From positions 13,144,001 through 13,208,000 of the forward strand of contig JAZGTN010000009.1 of assembly GCA_037783415.1 (NCBI GenBank): 64,000 nucleotides of DNA. Reading direction: 5' to 3'. Below, one piece after another: positions 13,301 to 23,090 of the stretch (positions are counted from its first letter, which is position 1; each line of letters starts with the position of its first letter). Under the pieces are notes generated by a model. It made no database searches. It worked only from the letters and a program-made list of their open reading frames with translations, and had not been told where the DNA came from. Made by a program: the position numbers and the translations under genes. Source of the stretch: Leptasterias polaris (taxonomy: Eukaryota > Echinodermata > Asteroidea > Forcipulatida > Asteriidae).

Positions 13301-16300
13301 ATTTTATGAAATTAGTTTTAGCTTTTTAAAAAAATACGCCAAAGTGTGTTAATTATTATTAAAAACAAATTAAAACTCTGGGACAAGGATGCTTTTTTTA
13401 TGTTAACTTTTTAGAAACCCCTTACGCAGATTCGTGAAGGTCAAACGGGTTTTAAATTGACCCGTATCGCAGTTTAAAGAGGAATGCCGACGCCTCAACA
13501 CCATAGACTTCAATGAAAAGGGTTCGCTTTGCAATTACAGCATCTGGCAATTATAATCGCGCATCCAAAACAAGCTTTTACATAAGTTTTATGATCGGAG
13601 GTGAGCACAAAATTCTTAATTTTTTGCAATAACCGGAAGCTGAGGTCAAGTTTAATTCTCGGGTTTTCTTCGTTATATTGTTGAATTGGTTTTACTTTCA
13701 TATTTTGTTATCACTTAGTATTACATTCCCAACAACATGTATAATTTTCTAGGTCATAAACTACGTTAAACTAAAATAATTGACGAAACAAAATCTCGCC
13801 CACGTAAAACTCCATATGGTTGGGACCACTATGGTCCCGGAAGTTCGAATGCGCGCGAGACTTGCACAGTCTATTGAGAGAGAGACTGACCTGCTTCACT
13901 ACGGAGACTGCTAGGGGACATACCATAGCTGTCAATAAGCCCAATGATCTTCATGTGTCCATTCATCAGTGCCAGCGAGCGGGCCGTTTCTCCGTTCTGG
14001 TTTGTCAGGTTCACGTCGACCCCCTGAAGGTGATAAAACGGTAAATGGTTTTACTTCAGGGTTAAGTTTTAACCAGAACCTAGTGCAAAGGTATGACGAT
14101 TATTATAATAACATATTTCTGATAATGAAACCAAAAGGATGCCTCATAAGTGAACTTAATCACTGTAGGTGACAACCCTAAGGAAACCTGTAAACACAGG
14201 TGCTTGCTATGTGAACCAGAAACACAAGGGTTAACCCCTACTCTTTCATAATATGTATTCAATTCAATTCAATTCAATTCAATAGACATTTATTTCACAT
14301 TGACATCTTCAATGACAGTAAATACAGTTTGTATAAGGAAAAAATTAAAGCAGTAGTTTGTAGCATAAATCAATATTACATGTTTACAGTAAATAGGCAT
14401 AATATAATTAATTTTACATGAAAAGCACACTTGACTGTAAACAAAAAACCTTTTTATAATGATGTCAACATGTAGGAAACAAGGTGAAGCATGGCTTTTG
14501 TACCTTTCCCTAAAAAACAGGACAACACTACAAAAACAACAACAGACGGACTAGGACAGGACAACACAAACAAAGAGTGAGACTAGGCACAATGTATTGA
14601 TTCACTTAAATAAATTATAAAATAAGATACAAGGTGAATTCTTACACGTAACTGTTGATAATGGATTTTTTCAGATTTCTAGCAAATAAAAACAGACTAG
14701 TACTATCTTTTAACCCAATGTCCAGTTCATTCCAGTAAATGACACCATGTTGAAACGGGCTGTTTCTAAGATGGGATGTTCTATTATGTCTCACAAATAA
14801 ATTACCTTTACACGAACTACGTGTTCTGTGGGAATGAACAGAAGAATTTAATAAGAAGTAGTTATTGAACTTAGGTGGGAGTATGTTGTGAGTAAACTTG
14901 TACATAAATACGCCCAGTCTGTGGTGGTGGAGATCATTCAGTTTTAAAATATTTAAACTTGCAAATAAGGGAGTAGTATGGTCACGATAACCTGCATTAT
15001 TTAAAGTACGAACAGCTTTCTTCTGTAACATAAACAGTTTGTTAATAGCATGAGAAGTTGACATTCTGGGTTCGTATGTACCACCAATCCTAGCACACAG
15101 GTCCTACGGCTTAATGTCCCGTCCAAAGGAATTATGGTAAAGTATCTTGCTCAAGGACACAAGTGTCAAGACCGGGACTCAAACCCACATTCTGCTGATC
15201 AGAAACACCAGAGCTTGAGTCTGGTGCTCTTAACCGCTCGGCCATGACACACCAGCATGCATCAATGTTTTTCTCCATATTAGCCAATCTGTGTGATTAG
15301 CTAATACTATTAGCAGGGGCCCACTAAAAGGCAATTTGCATTACATTATATTTTGGCTGGTATACATAGCTGTGGTTTGTCTTGGTTCCAAGACGCTCCT
15401 GTTGTGTAGTCACGAACACATGTAGTCACGAAAACCTAACCGCTCTCTAAACCGCTAACACCCCACGAACCACTCACCACCAGAGGGCGCTATCATTCCT
15501 GTAACCGCTATCACACCACGAACCGCTATCAACTGGAGCGTCTTGGAACCAAGACTAAGCTGTGATAAGCATTGTGTTTCTCAAAAACAGGGGAATACAC
15601 CTCATAAGTCTGCTGCCAGTTAGATGGCAATTGAGTGAATCCCTCCCCCCCCCCAAGAAAAAACCAAAACCAAAACAATCAAACAAACAAAAACACTCAC
15701 ATGTTCCAGTAGCGAATTGACAATGATTTCATGTCCTTCTGCAGCAGCCATCATGAATGGGGTTAATCCAAGTCTAGGCTCCCTAAGTTAAAAAAGGAAG
15801 ATTTGAAGACGATAAGTTGGCAGCATATATAACTTGTAAGTTTCCAATTGTTATGTGATTCGTTCTATGGCTGCTACTGGCACCCCTGAACAAAATTGAT
15901 GACAAAATAGGAATACCGCCAACATTCAGGCTAGATAGCTCAGTTTTAATAAAATATCAATAGCACATCCCATGGCTCACCTTGTGTTGATATTGGCTCC
16001 ATTATCCAGCAAGAACTGGACAACTTTCTGATGACCTGCATATGTTGCATAGAAGAGGGATGTCCACCCTTTGCTGTCTCTGTTCTCCAATTCTGCACCT
16101 TGCTGTATGGGTTTAACATACGAGAAAAGAATAAGGGGATAAAAGAGTGGTGACTCAGTTTTGAACGTTTTCATGGAGTGTCGTGGCCGAGCGGTCTAGT
16201 TCACCGGACCAAAGCTCTGGTGTTATTAGCAGCAGAGTGTGGGTTCGACACCCGGTCATGACACTTGTGCCCTTGAGCAACTAAGGCACTTAACCATAAT

Positions 16301-18449
16301 TGCTTCGTAAAAAATGTGTAAGGTAGTGCATTCTGCTCTACCAGCCAGGCTCCTATAGTAAATGATACCTATGCCTACATCCTTACGGACTGTGAAGGGG
16401 TAACCCTGTTTCAGTCCCAGGAGTAGGTGGCAATGGCCCCTTGTGGCAGTTCATTTGGGTCAAATCAGTAACGTTTAGCCCTCACCTTGAAGTGGCTGTC
16501 CGTGGCCTTGTGATGTAAGGCGATCTCTCATAAGTTTTATTTTTAAAGTTTGTTTAAAACCGTCAGGGTCGTGGCTGTGCAATAAAAGACAGCCAAAACC
16601 CTGCAACTTTTTAAACGAACATTCAAGACCGAGTCACCACTCTTTTATTCCTATTTTTAAAAAAACTTTCCGTTATAAACACACAAAAAACATAAAACCA
16701 TGTTGCGCTACGTAGCTCCTTGCGCAAGTTTCAACCTAAATGCAGTTATGTTTCAAACTATCGCAGGCAAGTTTCAAACTTGTGTGAGACAAACTATGCA
16801 GCCATAAGTTCCTTGAGAAACTTACACCCGGTTCAGACAGGCGCTCTGGAGGCGCGCCGAACCAAATTGTACTTGACAAATTTGACTTCTGAATCAGTTT
16901 GGATTGGACGTGCTCGAAATCGAAAGATCAACTGTTGCTGTCGTTCGGAACGACTGTGCAGAGTCTTGGTTTCAGTCGCGATCTTTTCACGAGCCGAACC
17001 TAAAGCAAATGTTATGTTAATTTCGCCTGTCTGAAACCAAAAATAATTTGGGTCGACGTAGAGTCACTCCTATTCTATTTGGTTCGACGGGACGCTGGAG
17101 CGCCTGTCTGAACCGACTGTAAGAGGCTTAAAATGAACTCCTTGAGACAAACCTGAACCAGGAAATATGCCACACTTTCATTCCCGCAGCTGCATGTCAA
17201 CATGAGCGCTGTGGTACCCTTGTTATTACGCAAGTCCACTTCAGCTCCAGCATCCAGCAATAAGTTGACGATATTGTCATGACCGATGTAGCTGGCGTAC
17301 ATGAGGGGGGTCCATGAGCCACGATTCCTCCGGTTCATGTCCACTTCTCCACTAGAATTAAAAACAAAAAAGGTGAAGTATAGTATTGGTTTTGGAACCA
17401 TTAGATTGTTTTAATCCTATATAAATGTAGACACAACAAAACTAACCTGTGAAAATTTCATTTCAAAAAGGTGGTACCATTTTTGAAATATCGTCAAATA
17501 TCTGGAGATGTTCTGTCCACGCAGGAAGAATAATCCGTAATTGGATTTAAGTGTAATTGGATTTACACTTAATCTGAGAAATGTTTCATGTAGAAACGTT
17601 TCTAAAACCACATTCCTTAGAAGGGAATTGTTTCTCAAAATGGTAAACACTATCAACAGCTGCAGTGCCTCTTACCAAGTAAGTTTATATGGCTATACAT
17701 TTCTGGAGTAATTACCAAAGATAGGGCCTGCCCTTCCTTTAAATTGTTGGCATGAAATGTTGTCAAGGGGTGGCACAACATGTTTGTTTAGATGATCTTC
17801 CCAACAAGGGAACTCGGCAAAGCTCCCACAAGGGGATATAAACATCAAGCTGGCAACAGCCAATCTCTCTCATACTTGAAGCACTGGTTTGACGTGAATT
17901 GCAAGACGTAATAAATTGTGATTCAGCAACTAGATGACAATACTTATTCTAGTCAAGTTTTGAAATCGGTAGTTAGCGTGGCCGGATTCGAACCCACAAG
18001 TCCTGCAGTCTTACCACTTGACCACGGAGACACATTTGACATAAAACAGACTGCCACAAAACACCATACCTTCTAGGCTAGTATTGGGTACTAATGTATG
18101 GGTTTCTTCTGTTTTTATAGCTGGTATTTGTGGAAACCCCATTTTGTCTTTATTCGTGAATGCCAGTCAGAAGCCATTCAACCTTAACTGCCGTAAAGTT
18201 AATAGGCTTACACCCACCATTAATCGACCCAAAGTGGTTAAAAAAAAGCATCCAATACCTTGCAATATAAGCATTCACACAGTCATAAAGCCCGATGGAT
18301 GATGCTGTATGGAGGTCCAAAGGGGTAGGTCTGAAACTTGGATCACCATCCAGTGTACTCCATCCTTTCCACATGGATAGACTCTTATCCAGCAGTTCGG
18401 ATTCACTTGCTTCATCGCTAGCCTCATAGGGGAAGTCCATTCTAATCAT
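3838..18449 (-). CDS. ANKS3: ANKS3 orthologue: ankyrin repeat and SAM domain protein 3, 11 coding exons
   Basis: Coding exons in transcript order: 18449-18259, 17351-17153, 16102-15981, 15782-15701, 14023-13891, 11657-11475, 10497-10387, 9977-9281, 8347-8206, 6178-6006, 4324-3838. All junctions are GT/AG and the phases chain without a break to 2,520 nt (839 residues plus stop). Human ANKS3 is about 656 residues; the extra length is mostly the serine-rich linker before the SAM domain. The start at 18449 has an in-frame TAA 15 nt upstream; Met4 (18440) is an alternative start. The N-terminus (EASESELLDKSLSMW), the repeat WTPLMYASYIGHD and the SAM segment EEQDVDLRVFLTLTDSDLKE closely match vertebrate ANKS3. 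The family scaffolds ciliary ANKS6/NEK8/BICC1 complexes (established knowledge). The gene is divergent from DNAAF8, as in human. Confidence 0.95.
4354..4750. mobile_element. Fold-back MITE, TTAAAGGCACTG family, next to ANKS3 exon 11
   Basis: Left end TTAAAGGCACTGTACACC; right end carries GACAATTACCAAAAGAG and CTGCCTTTGAA. It lies immediately upstream of the exon 11 acceptor. Related copies: 47697-48001 (complete), 18705-19077 and fragments at 17560-17720 and 50370-50600. Confidence 0.75.
4973..5075 (+). mobile_element. SINE family B, head fragment
   Basis: GTGTCGTGGCTGAGTGGTTA followed directly by the T-arm-like GTGCGGGTTCGAGTTCCGG. The anticodon-side segment is deleted and the copy ends after CTTGAGCAAGATACTTTACC. 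Confidence 0.75.
5317..5740 (+). mobile_element. tRNA-derived SINE, family B, full length
   Basis: Head CGTGTCGTGGCCGAGCGGAT and GGGTTCGAGTCCCGGTCGTG. The body has CTTCGTCCTTCGGATGGGAC and the 3' end GAGCGCTATATAAGAAGCC. In ANKS3 intron 10. A truncated sister copy lies at 4973-5075 and a tail fragment at 5744-5880. Confidence 0.87.
6006..9977 (-). CDS. ANKS3: ANKS3 exons 8-10: SAM domain and coiled coil
   Basis: Exon 8 (9977-9281) holds a long Ser/Gly-rich disordered stretch, then the start of the SAM domain at about residue 525 (YKDLEHLLESLG...). The SAM domain is split by intron 8 after KEVGI, and exon 9 (8347-8206) resumes with GPRRKMTNAIARWHS. The rest of exon 9 and exon 10 (6178-6006) encode a heptad-rich coiled coil (YADRVETAMQEMAIQLQE, then QEKELRSVVEGCLMEDR). 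The SAM domain in this family mediates ANKS3-ANKS6/BICC1 assembly (established knowledge). A fold-back element ends only ~20 bp from the exon 8 donor at 9280. Confidence 0.93.
6672..7316. mobile_element. 645-bp fold-back MITE with AATT target duplication
   Basis: The ends are CGTCGCTCGTACCACGAACC and its near-perfect complement. The flanks are AATT at 6668-6671 and 7317-7320. The copy at 28413-29057 has exactly the same length. Located in ANKS3 intron 10. Confidence 0.88.
7801..7819 (+). repeat. Poly(C) tract, about 17-19 bp
   Basis: An unbroken run of C in ANKS3 intron 9, likely length-polymorphic and prone to sequencing error. Confidence 0.9.
7830..8097 (+). mobile_element. LINE 3' end with (TTGAA)n tail
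   Basis: GATATGTGGAAATAAACG followed by (TTGAA)n at 8069-8095, the same tail type as the LINE at 14255-15065 but on the plus strand. Only the untranslated end is left. In ANKS3 intron 9. Confidence 0.7.
8788..8935 (-). mobile_element. SINE family B fragment in ANKS3 intron 9/8 region
   Basis: Minus-strand GTGGTGGCCAAGCGGTCTAG head with GTGTGGGTTTGAGTCCCGG and CTTGAGCAAGACACTTAACC. Truncated after the head. Confidence 0.75.
8993..9262. mobile_element. 268-bp fold-back element in ANKS3 intron 8
   Basis: Two arms of about 90 bp (ACAGCAATCCTTCACCGATC... and its inverse) flank an 88-bp loop. Flanking direct repeats ACTTATTACTTATA / ACTTGTTACTTATA suggest a long target duplication. The right end is ~20 bp from the exon 8 donor. 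Confidence 0.85.
10387..11657 (-). CDS. ANKS3: ANKS3 exons 6-7: linker with phospho-serine cluster
   Basis: Exon 6 (11657-11475) begins with LHLSIDLSSSDESY, matching the vertebrate DLSSSDES motif after the ankyrin block, then a basic RSGRSKVKGPSIRDGPE stretch. Exon 7 (10497-10387) is a low-complexity His/Ser/Pro linker. The acceptors are CAG at 11659-11658 and 10499-10498; the donors are GTGAGA and GTAGAT. Both exons are phase 1 on each side, so either could be skipped without a frameshift. Divergence is high apart from the SSSDES core, as expected for a disordered linker. Confidence 0.85.
11095..11265 (-). mobile_element. SINE family A, body fragment
   Basis: Keeps CAGTGACCATGG and CAGGGAGCTGATTAGG blocks on the minus strand; the tRNA head is missing. 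In ANKS3 intron 6. Confidence 0.65.
11699..11935 (+). repeat. Dispersed repeat (GGTAACACCATG...CCTGGGCGGAAGG)
   Basis: Shares CGGTAACACCATG, TGAGAACTTGTCTTGC, TACTACCTGGGCGG and TTCGCTTTGTGGATCGAGG with the inverted copy 43735-44012 and with partial copies 12830-12960, 26475-26600 (inverted), 43600-43735 and 44935-45060. No coding sense. Confidence 0.7.
12108..12790 (+). mobile_element. GACTGTGCAAGTC-family MITE, older copy
   Basis: It shares both termini and most of the interior with the other copies but has many substitutions and small indels. It lies in ANKS3 intron 5, inverted relative to copy 13168-13874 only 378 bp away. The pair could form a long hairpin in the ANKS3 pre-mRNA. Confidence 0.82.
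13077..13165 (-). repeat. tRNA-like SINE in ANKS3 intron 5
   Basis: Minus-strand GGCATAGTGGTTTTCTTTGC and CCCCGGTTCGAATCCTGCCG. A second copy of its end at 12790-12828 is cut by the repeat beginning TTATTAACTACTACC. Confidence 0.6.
13168..13874 (-). mobile_element. GACTGTGCAAGTC-family MITE, young copy in ANKS3 intron 5
   Basis: A near-complete copy in inverted orientation to that at 1872-2584, flanked by TA. Its end is about 17 bp from the exon 5 donor (exon ends at 13891). No coding capacity. Confidence 0.87.
13891..18449 (-). CDS. ANKS3: ANKS3 N-terminal exons 1-5: six ankyrin repeats
   Basis: These five exons encode roughly residues 1-243. The first ~40 residues are acidic and carry the family motif DKSLSMW. 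Six ankyrin repeats follow: TPLDLHTASSIGLYDCVNAY (split by intron 1), SWTPLMYASYIGHDNIVNLL, TTALMLTCSCGNESVAYFL, GWTSLFYATYAGHQKVVQFL, LTPFMMAAAEGHEIIVNSLL, and GETARSLALMNGHMKIIGLI. Repeats 2 and 4 have the canonical TPL/TSLF turn and GH helix cap. Repeats often run across exon junctions, as in vertebrate ankyrin genes. Exon 5 ends only about 18 bp from a TA-flanked MITE (13168-13874), so that insertion came very close to the splice donor. Confidence 0.93.
14255..15065 (-). mobile_element. 5'-truncated LINE (CR1/jockey-like), reverse-transcriptase C-terminus
   Basis: The 140-residue reading frame 15064-14642 reads LQKKAVRTLNNAGYRDHTTP, then LNILKLNDLHHHRLGVFMYK and NSSVHSHRTRSS, the usual C-terminal segment after the RT domain of CR1-like LINEs. 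It is followed by GAAATAAATGTC and a (TTGAA)n tail at 14282-14256. In ANKS3 intron 4. Confidence 0.85.
15080..15258 (-). mobile_element. SINE family B fragment in ANKS3 intron 4
   Basis: Minus-strand TGTCATGGCCGAGCGGTTAA and GTGGGTTTGAGTCCCGG. The body reaches GGACGGGACATTAAGCCG. It lies next to the truncated LINE at 14255-15065. Confidence 0.8.
16178..16535 (+). mobile_element. tRNA-derived SINE, family C, in ANKS3 intron 2
   Basis: GTGTCGTGGCCGAGCGGTCT head and GTGGGTTCGACACCCGGTCA. The body has GCATTCTGCTCTACCAG and CTACATCCTTACGGACTGTG, and ends TGGCCTTGTGATGTAAGGCG. Shared with 44543-44925. Confidence 0.84.
17968..18035 (-). repeat. tRNA-like repeat in ANKS3 intron 1
   Basis: Minus-strand GTCTCCGTGGTCAAGTGGTA and GTGGGTTCGAATCCGGCC. 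It looks like a tRNA pseudogene or SINE head; the acceptor arms do not pair. Confidence 0.55.
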
Positions 18450-18704
18450 CTGTAGTGTACTTTAACTGTTGAATTGCCGACTCCAGACCTGAGAGTGAGA
18501 CTAAGCATAAAGCAAAATACTAACTGAATCAGTCTCATAAAACCAGGAGAAAACAATTCAAAGTAAAACAATTTTTTTTATGTTGAACTATTAATTTATT
18601 AAGGCAACAGATATTCTACCACCAATTGTAAAATCATCCAAAATTTGGCATGTGCATATTGGCCACGACAGAAGTGGGGCTATCTTTAGTAGTGGTAGCC
18701 AACA

Positions 18705-19077
18705 TTATAAAGTATTAAAGGTATTATACAGGATTGGTAGAGCTGACAAAATAATCACAGACAGTGTTCATGTTTTGTGTAATCAACCGCATACATGAAA
18801 TAACAAGCCTGTGAAAATTTGAGCTCAATTGGTCATCGAGGTTACGAGAAAATAGTGAAAAGAGACCTTATGTGTTTTCTGTTTTTCAAACATCGAGTTT
18901 ATTATCGCGCGTGATAAAAACTATTGTTTTATTCATTTCTCAGAAACGATAGCATTTTAGGCAGAAATATTTTAAGGAACTCTTTCTACCATAACTTACT
19001 TTCAATCATGTAAGTTATGTGTGAATCTGTGAACATTTTTGTTTTTTTATCTTACCAATAGTGTATAGGGCCTTTAA
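18705..19077. mobile_element. TTAAAGGCACTG-family MITE, older copy upstream of ANKS3
   Basis: Retains ACATGAAATAACAAGCCTG, AAATTTGAGCTCAATTGGTC and the internal CTCAGAAACG word of the family, with degenerate ends. Confidence 0.6.
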
Positions 19078-19445
19078 ATAACAACATTTATCGACCATAC
19101 CTGATACTATAGCTGAGAGAGAACAACCTTCCCACTTTGCAAACAACTGCTGCGATCAAGTCTTGTGCTGCATTAAATTTTGTTTTTTTCATTTCCCCAA
19201 AATAAGAATATTCTCCTTTTAATTATCAAAAATTAAATCCTTACATTAACAAGTTACATTTAAAAGGATAACATTTTTCATTTTCTGATTTGTGGTTCTC
19301 ACAGATTTTTGGAGGAAATTAAAGTCTGAAATTACTGCAGCGTAGGACAAACTTGTGTTTTAGATTTTCCATCGCCGGTCACTAAAATAAAACGTCTGGC
19401 ACCGTCATAAATTTTTTTTTTACTCCACCTTAATTTCTGTATACT

Positions 19446-19588
19446 TAGGCCGTATCCGAATTGGTGGCTACGGCTACGGCTACGGCTGTTGCTAAGGGTG
19501 TTGCTAAGGACGTCCTATACTTCAATGCACGATGACGCGGAAATCTAGCCGTAGCCGTAGCTGTAGCCGCCAATTCGGACACGGCCTA
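19446..19588. mobile_element. 143-bp fold-back MITE
   Basis: Termini TAGGCCGTATCCGAATTGG and the inverse CCAATTCGGACACGGCCTA, each followed by CGGCTA repeats, make a hairpin with a short centre. In the ANKS3/DNAAF8 promoter interval. Confidence 0.85.
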
Positions 19589-20201
19589 TCTCATATTACT
19601 TATTACTTTATTAGGCTTAATATATTAAAATAAGACAAGTATAAAGTATAAGAATAGCAATTATCACCATACTGTTGATATTTTTAGTGTCAAAAAATAC
19701 TAGGCCTACAGTCTCAGTAAACTGTTGACTATATTTTCATGTCTATATAGTATTTTTATAGACCCAGTATAACTGGGGCGCTGTACTCCTTGGCATCTGG
19801 GGTCGAACTAACGCAATTGTTTTACAAAAATGTAATGGAGTAGGAATCAGAGAGCGTATCCGTACAGTACTCCTTGTTCAGCTAATTTTTTACTAGGGCT
19901 ATTTTTGTTTTCTTATTTACCCAGAAAAGTGCCAGAATAATAATTTAAATCTTTTTATAATATGTGTGAAACAGTGGAGCACAGGGGCCACAGTCACAGC
20001 TAGAGGAATGACTATGTGGTCACATGCCCAGCACCAGAGCACAGCACTCTCCTCTGAACTACCTGAGGATCGAGGACTGAGTCTTCACAAGTTATGCTCA
20101 GGGTCTCTGGGCGTGCTATTGCATGCTACAAATACAATGCTAGGGTAGGGGCGGGCAGTGAGATGGCATCGGTCGACAGCAGCTGCAGCAGCACAGCCAC
20201 A

Positions 20202-22735
20202 GGGACGTTGGTAAAACGCGGAACGATTGCGGAACGACGGAACGACGGAACGAATAATATACGATGTAACAAATCATATTGCACATACGTAGTTTTTCAT
20301 TACCATGCATGCCACACAAACGACTGACGAATTTGCTGCACAGACTCCACCGATTCCAGAGTATAATTATAACAGTATTTGAAAATGATCCTTTGTACTT
20401 ACCAGTGTGTTTGATTGCTTGAAGAACATAATGCCCTTCAAATATAATTTGTGTGTTTGGTTAATTAATTGTTTACAATGGCAACGTCCATTTATAGCTC
20501 CATGGTCAAACGGAAGGTTCCAGCATGACACTTGACTTACTGACCTCTCTCTGCTGAACGAGTGCTGCTGTACGACGTCGTACATGGTAAACCATGTAGT
20601 ATTACGGTAACTGATGTACTAGCGTGTCACGTGATGTGAAGGGGAAAACAATTAGATGCACAAAGCATTTGCGCGAAATGAAACAAAATTAACAGGGTAG
20701 GCCCGGTAAAAAAAACCAAGGACGGGTTGCTCCACCATTTCCAATATACCAAATTGTTCCTTTAGGACTACTCTTTCATACTAGCTATCCAAAATAGTGG
20801 AGCAACCCGTCAATGGGGTCGAAAAAACCCGCGGAACGGTTGATGAGCGCATTCTTCAACATTTTAATAAACATAATGCGGCATTGCGCGAAATGAAACA
20901 AACTTAAGGGGGTACATTGACTCGCTAGCAAAAAAACTACCAAGTACGGGTTGCTCCACCATTTCCAATATACCAAATTGTTCCTTAAGGACTACTCTTT
21001 CATACTAGCTATCCAAAATAGTGGAGCAACTTGTCAATGGGATCGAAAAAAACCGCGGAACGGTTGAGGAGCACATTAATTATTCAACATTTAATAAGCA
21101 TAATGCATTGCGCGAAATGAAACAAACTTAAGGGGGTACATTGACTCCACTATTTTGGATAGCTAGTATGAAAGAGTAGTCCTTAAGGAACAATTTGGTA
21201 TATTGGAAATGGTGGAGCAACCCGTACTTGGTAGTTTTTTTGGCCTGTCCGTGTACCCCCTTTATTTTGTTTCATTTCGCGCAATGCATTTTGCTAGTCA
21301 ATGTATACCTACCCCCTTAAGTTTGTTTCATTCCGCGCAATGCCGCATTATGTTTATTAAAATGTTGAATAAATGCGCTCATCAACCGTTCCGCGGGTTT
21401 TTTCGAACCCATTGACGGATTGCTCCACTATTTTGAATAGCTAGTATGAAAGAGTAGTCCTTAAGGAACAATTTGGTATATTGGAAATGTTGGAGCAACC
21501 CGTACTTAGTAGTTTTTTTGGCCTGTCCGTGTACCCCCTTTATTTTGTTTCATTTCGCGCAATGCATTATGCTTATTAAATGTTGAATAAATGCGCTCAT
21601 CAACCGTTCCGCGGGTTTTTCGAACCCATTGACGGGTTGCTCCACTATTTTGAATAGCTAGTATGGAAGAGTAGTCCTTAAGGAACAATTTGGTATATTG
21701 GAAATGGTGGAGCAACCCGTCCTTGATAGATTTTTGGCTTGTCCATGTACCCCCTTAAGTTTGATTCGTTTCGCGCAATGCCCATTATGCTTAGTGTTGG
21801 ATAAAGACGCTCAGCAACCGTTCCGCGGTTTTTTCGAACCCTTTGACGGGTTGCTCCACTATTTTGAATAGCTAGTAAGAAAGAGGAGTCCTTAAGGAAC
21901 AATTTGGTATATTGGAAATGGTGGAGCAACCCGTACTTGGTAGTTGTTTTGCTAGTCAATGTACCCCCTTAAGTTTGTTTTATTTCGCGCAATGCATTAT
22001 GCTTATTAAATGTTGAATAAATGCGCTCATCAACCGTTCCGCGGGTTTTTTCGATCCCATTGACGGGTTGGTCGACTATTCTGGATAGCTAGTAGGTAAG
22101 AGTAGTCCTTAAGGAACAATTTGGTATATCGGAAATGGTGGAGCAACCCGTCCTTGGTAGTTTTTTTTACCAGTGTCCGTGTAGAGGCCTACCCTGTTAA
22201 TTTTGTTTCATTTCGCGCAATGCTTTGTGCATCTAATTGTTTTCCCTTCACATCACGTTACACGCTATTCAGTACAGTATTACTACATGGTTTACATCTT
22301 TTCCTTCCTCCATGTTTGTACAGGACTCGTTGCAGAGAGAGGTCAGTAAGTCAAGTGTCAACCTTCCGTTGGACCATGGAGCTATAAATGGACGTTGCCA
22401 TTGTAAACAATTAATTAACCAAACACACAAATTATATTTGAAGGGTATCATCAAACGCACTGGTAAGTACAAAGGATCATTTTCAAATACTGTTATAATT
22501 ATACTCTGGTGAATCGGCCAGCAAATTCGTCAGTCGTTTGTGTGGTATGCATGGTAATGAAAACTACGTATGTGCAATATGATTTGTTACATCGTATATT
22601 ATTCGTTCCGTCGTTCCGTCGTTCCGTCGTTCCGTCGTTCCGTCGTTCCGTCGTTCCGTCGTTCCGTCGTTCCGTCGTTCCGTCGTTCCGCAATCGTTCC
22701 GCGTCTTACCAACGTCCCAGCCATGGTCGATGACG
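20202..22735. mobile_element. 2.5 kb composite fold-back structure between ANKS3 and DNAAF8
   Basis: Left arm (about 20202-20730) starts GGGACGTTGGTAAAACGCGG; right arm (about 22130-22735) ends with its inverse. Between them lie ~217-bp units bearing ATTGTTCCTTAAGGACTACTC: two in one orientation (20.7 and 20.94 kb) and five in the other (21.18, 21.46, 21.68, 21.90 and 22.11 kb), meeting near 21145. No transposase. The right arm carries an expanded GTTCCGTC array. Resembles Foldback/Galileo-type elements in plan only. Confidence 0.8.
22603..22690 (+). repeat. 8-bp microsatellite (GTTCCGTC), about 11 copies
   Basis: Perfect tandem octamers in the right arm of the fold-back structure. The mirror site in the left arm (20222-20252) has only two to three copies, so the array expanded after the arms were formed. 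Confidence 0.95.
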
Positions 22736-22929
22736 ATGGGTCGATCGAGTGGGGTTTGTCTCTTTGATTTTTCAGAGTCAGTAAATGCGATGATAAAACT
22801 ACATGTCAGGTATAGCCATTATTCATTAAAGTGTTTTTCTTTATCTCAAGTTATAGTACAAATTCTTCTTTAATTTTGACGTTTGCCAAAACCCAAATTT
22901 GAATCATCAACCTTTAGCTTCCGTAAACA

Positions 22930-23090
22930 CTCATGGAGGCCGCCATTTTTATTCTGTATGAATTATTCATGAGATCACATCCGGGAGATTGACATGGAGT
23001 CCACAGAACGGACGTCACGTTCGTCGTCTGTGCTCGAGCGAACTTCAAAAATACCGCAAGTTTAACTAGAATTTGAAAGAAAACACGGTA
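22930..23090 (+). promoter_or_regulatory. Candidate core promoter / non-coding first exon of DNAAF8
   Basis: This is the most CpG-rich unique stretch between the two genes. It holds GCCGCCATTTTT at about 22940, close to the YY1 initiator motif, and a CRE-like GACGTCACG at about 23011. It is followed by AACACGGTAGG, which could serve as a splice donor at about 23088. It lies about 1.1 kb upstream of the DNAAF8 start codon. Inferred from base composition and motifs only. Confidence 0.35.

Noticed and set aside
22603..22690. CRISPR-like array
   Set aside because: Contiguous octamers with no spacers, in a eukaryotic fold-back element.
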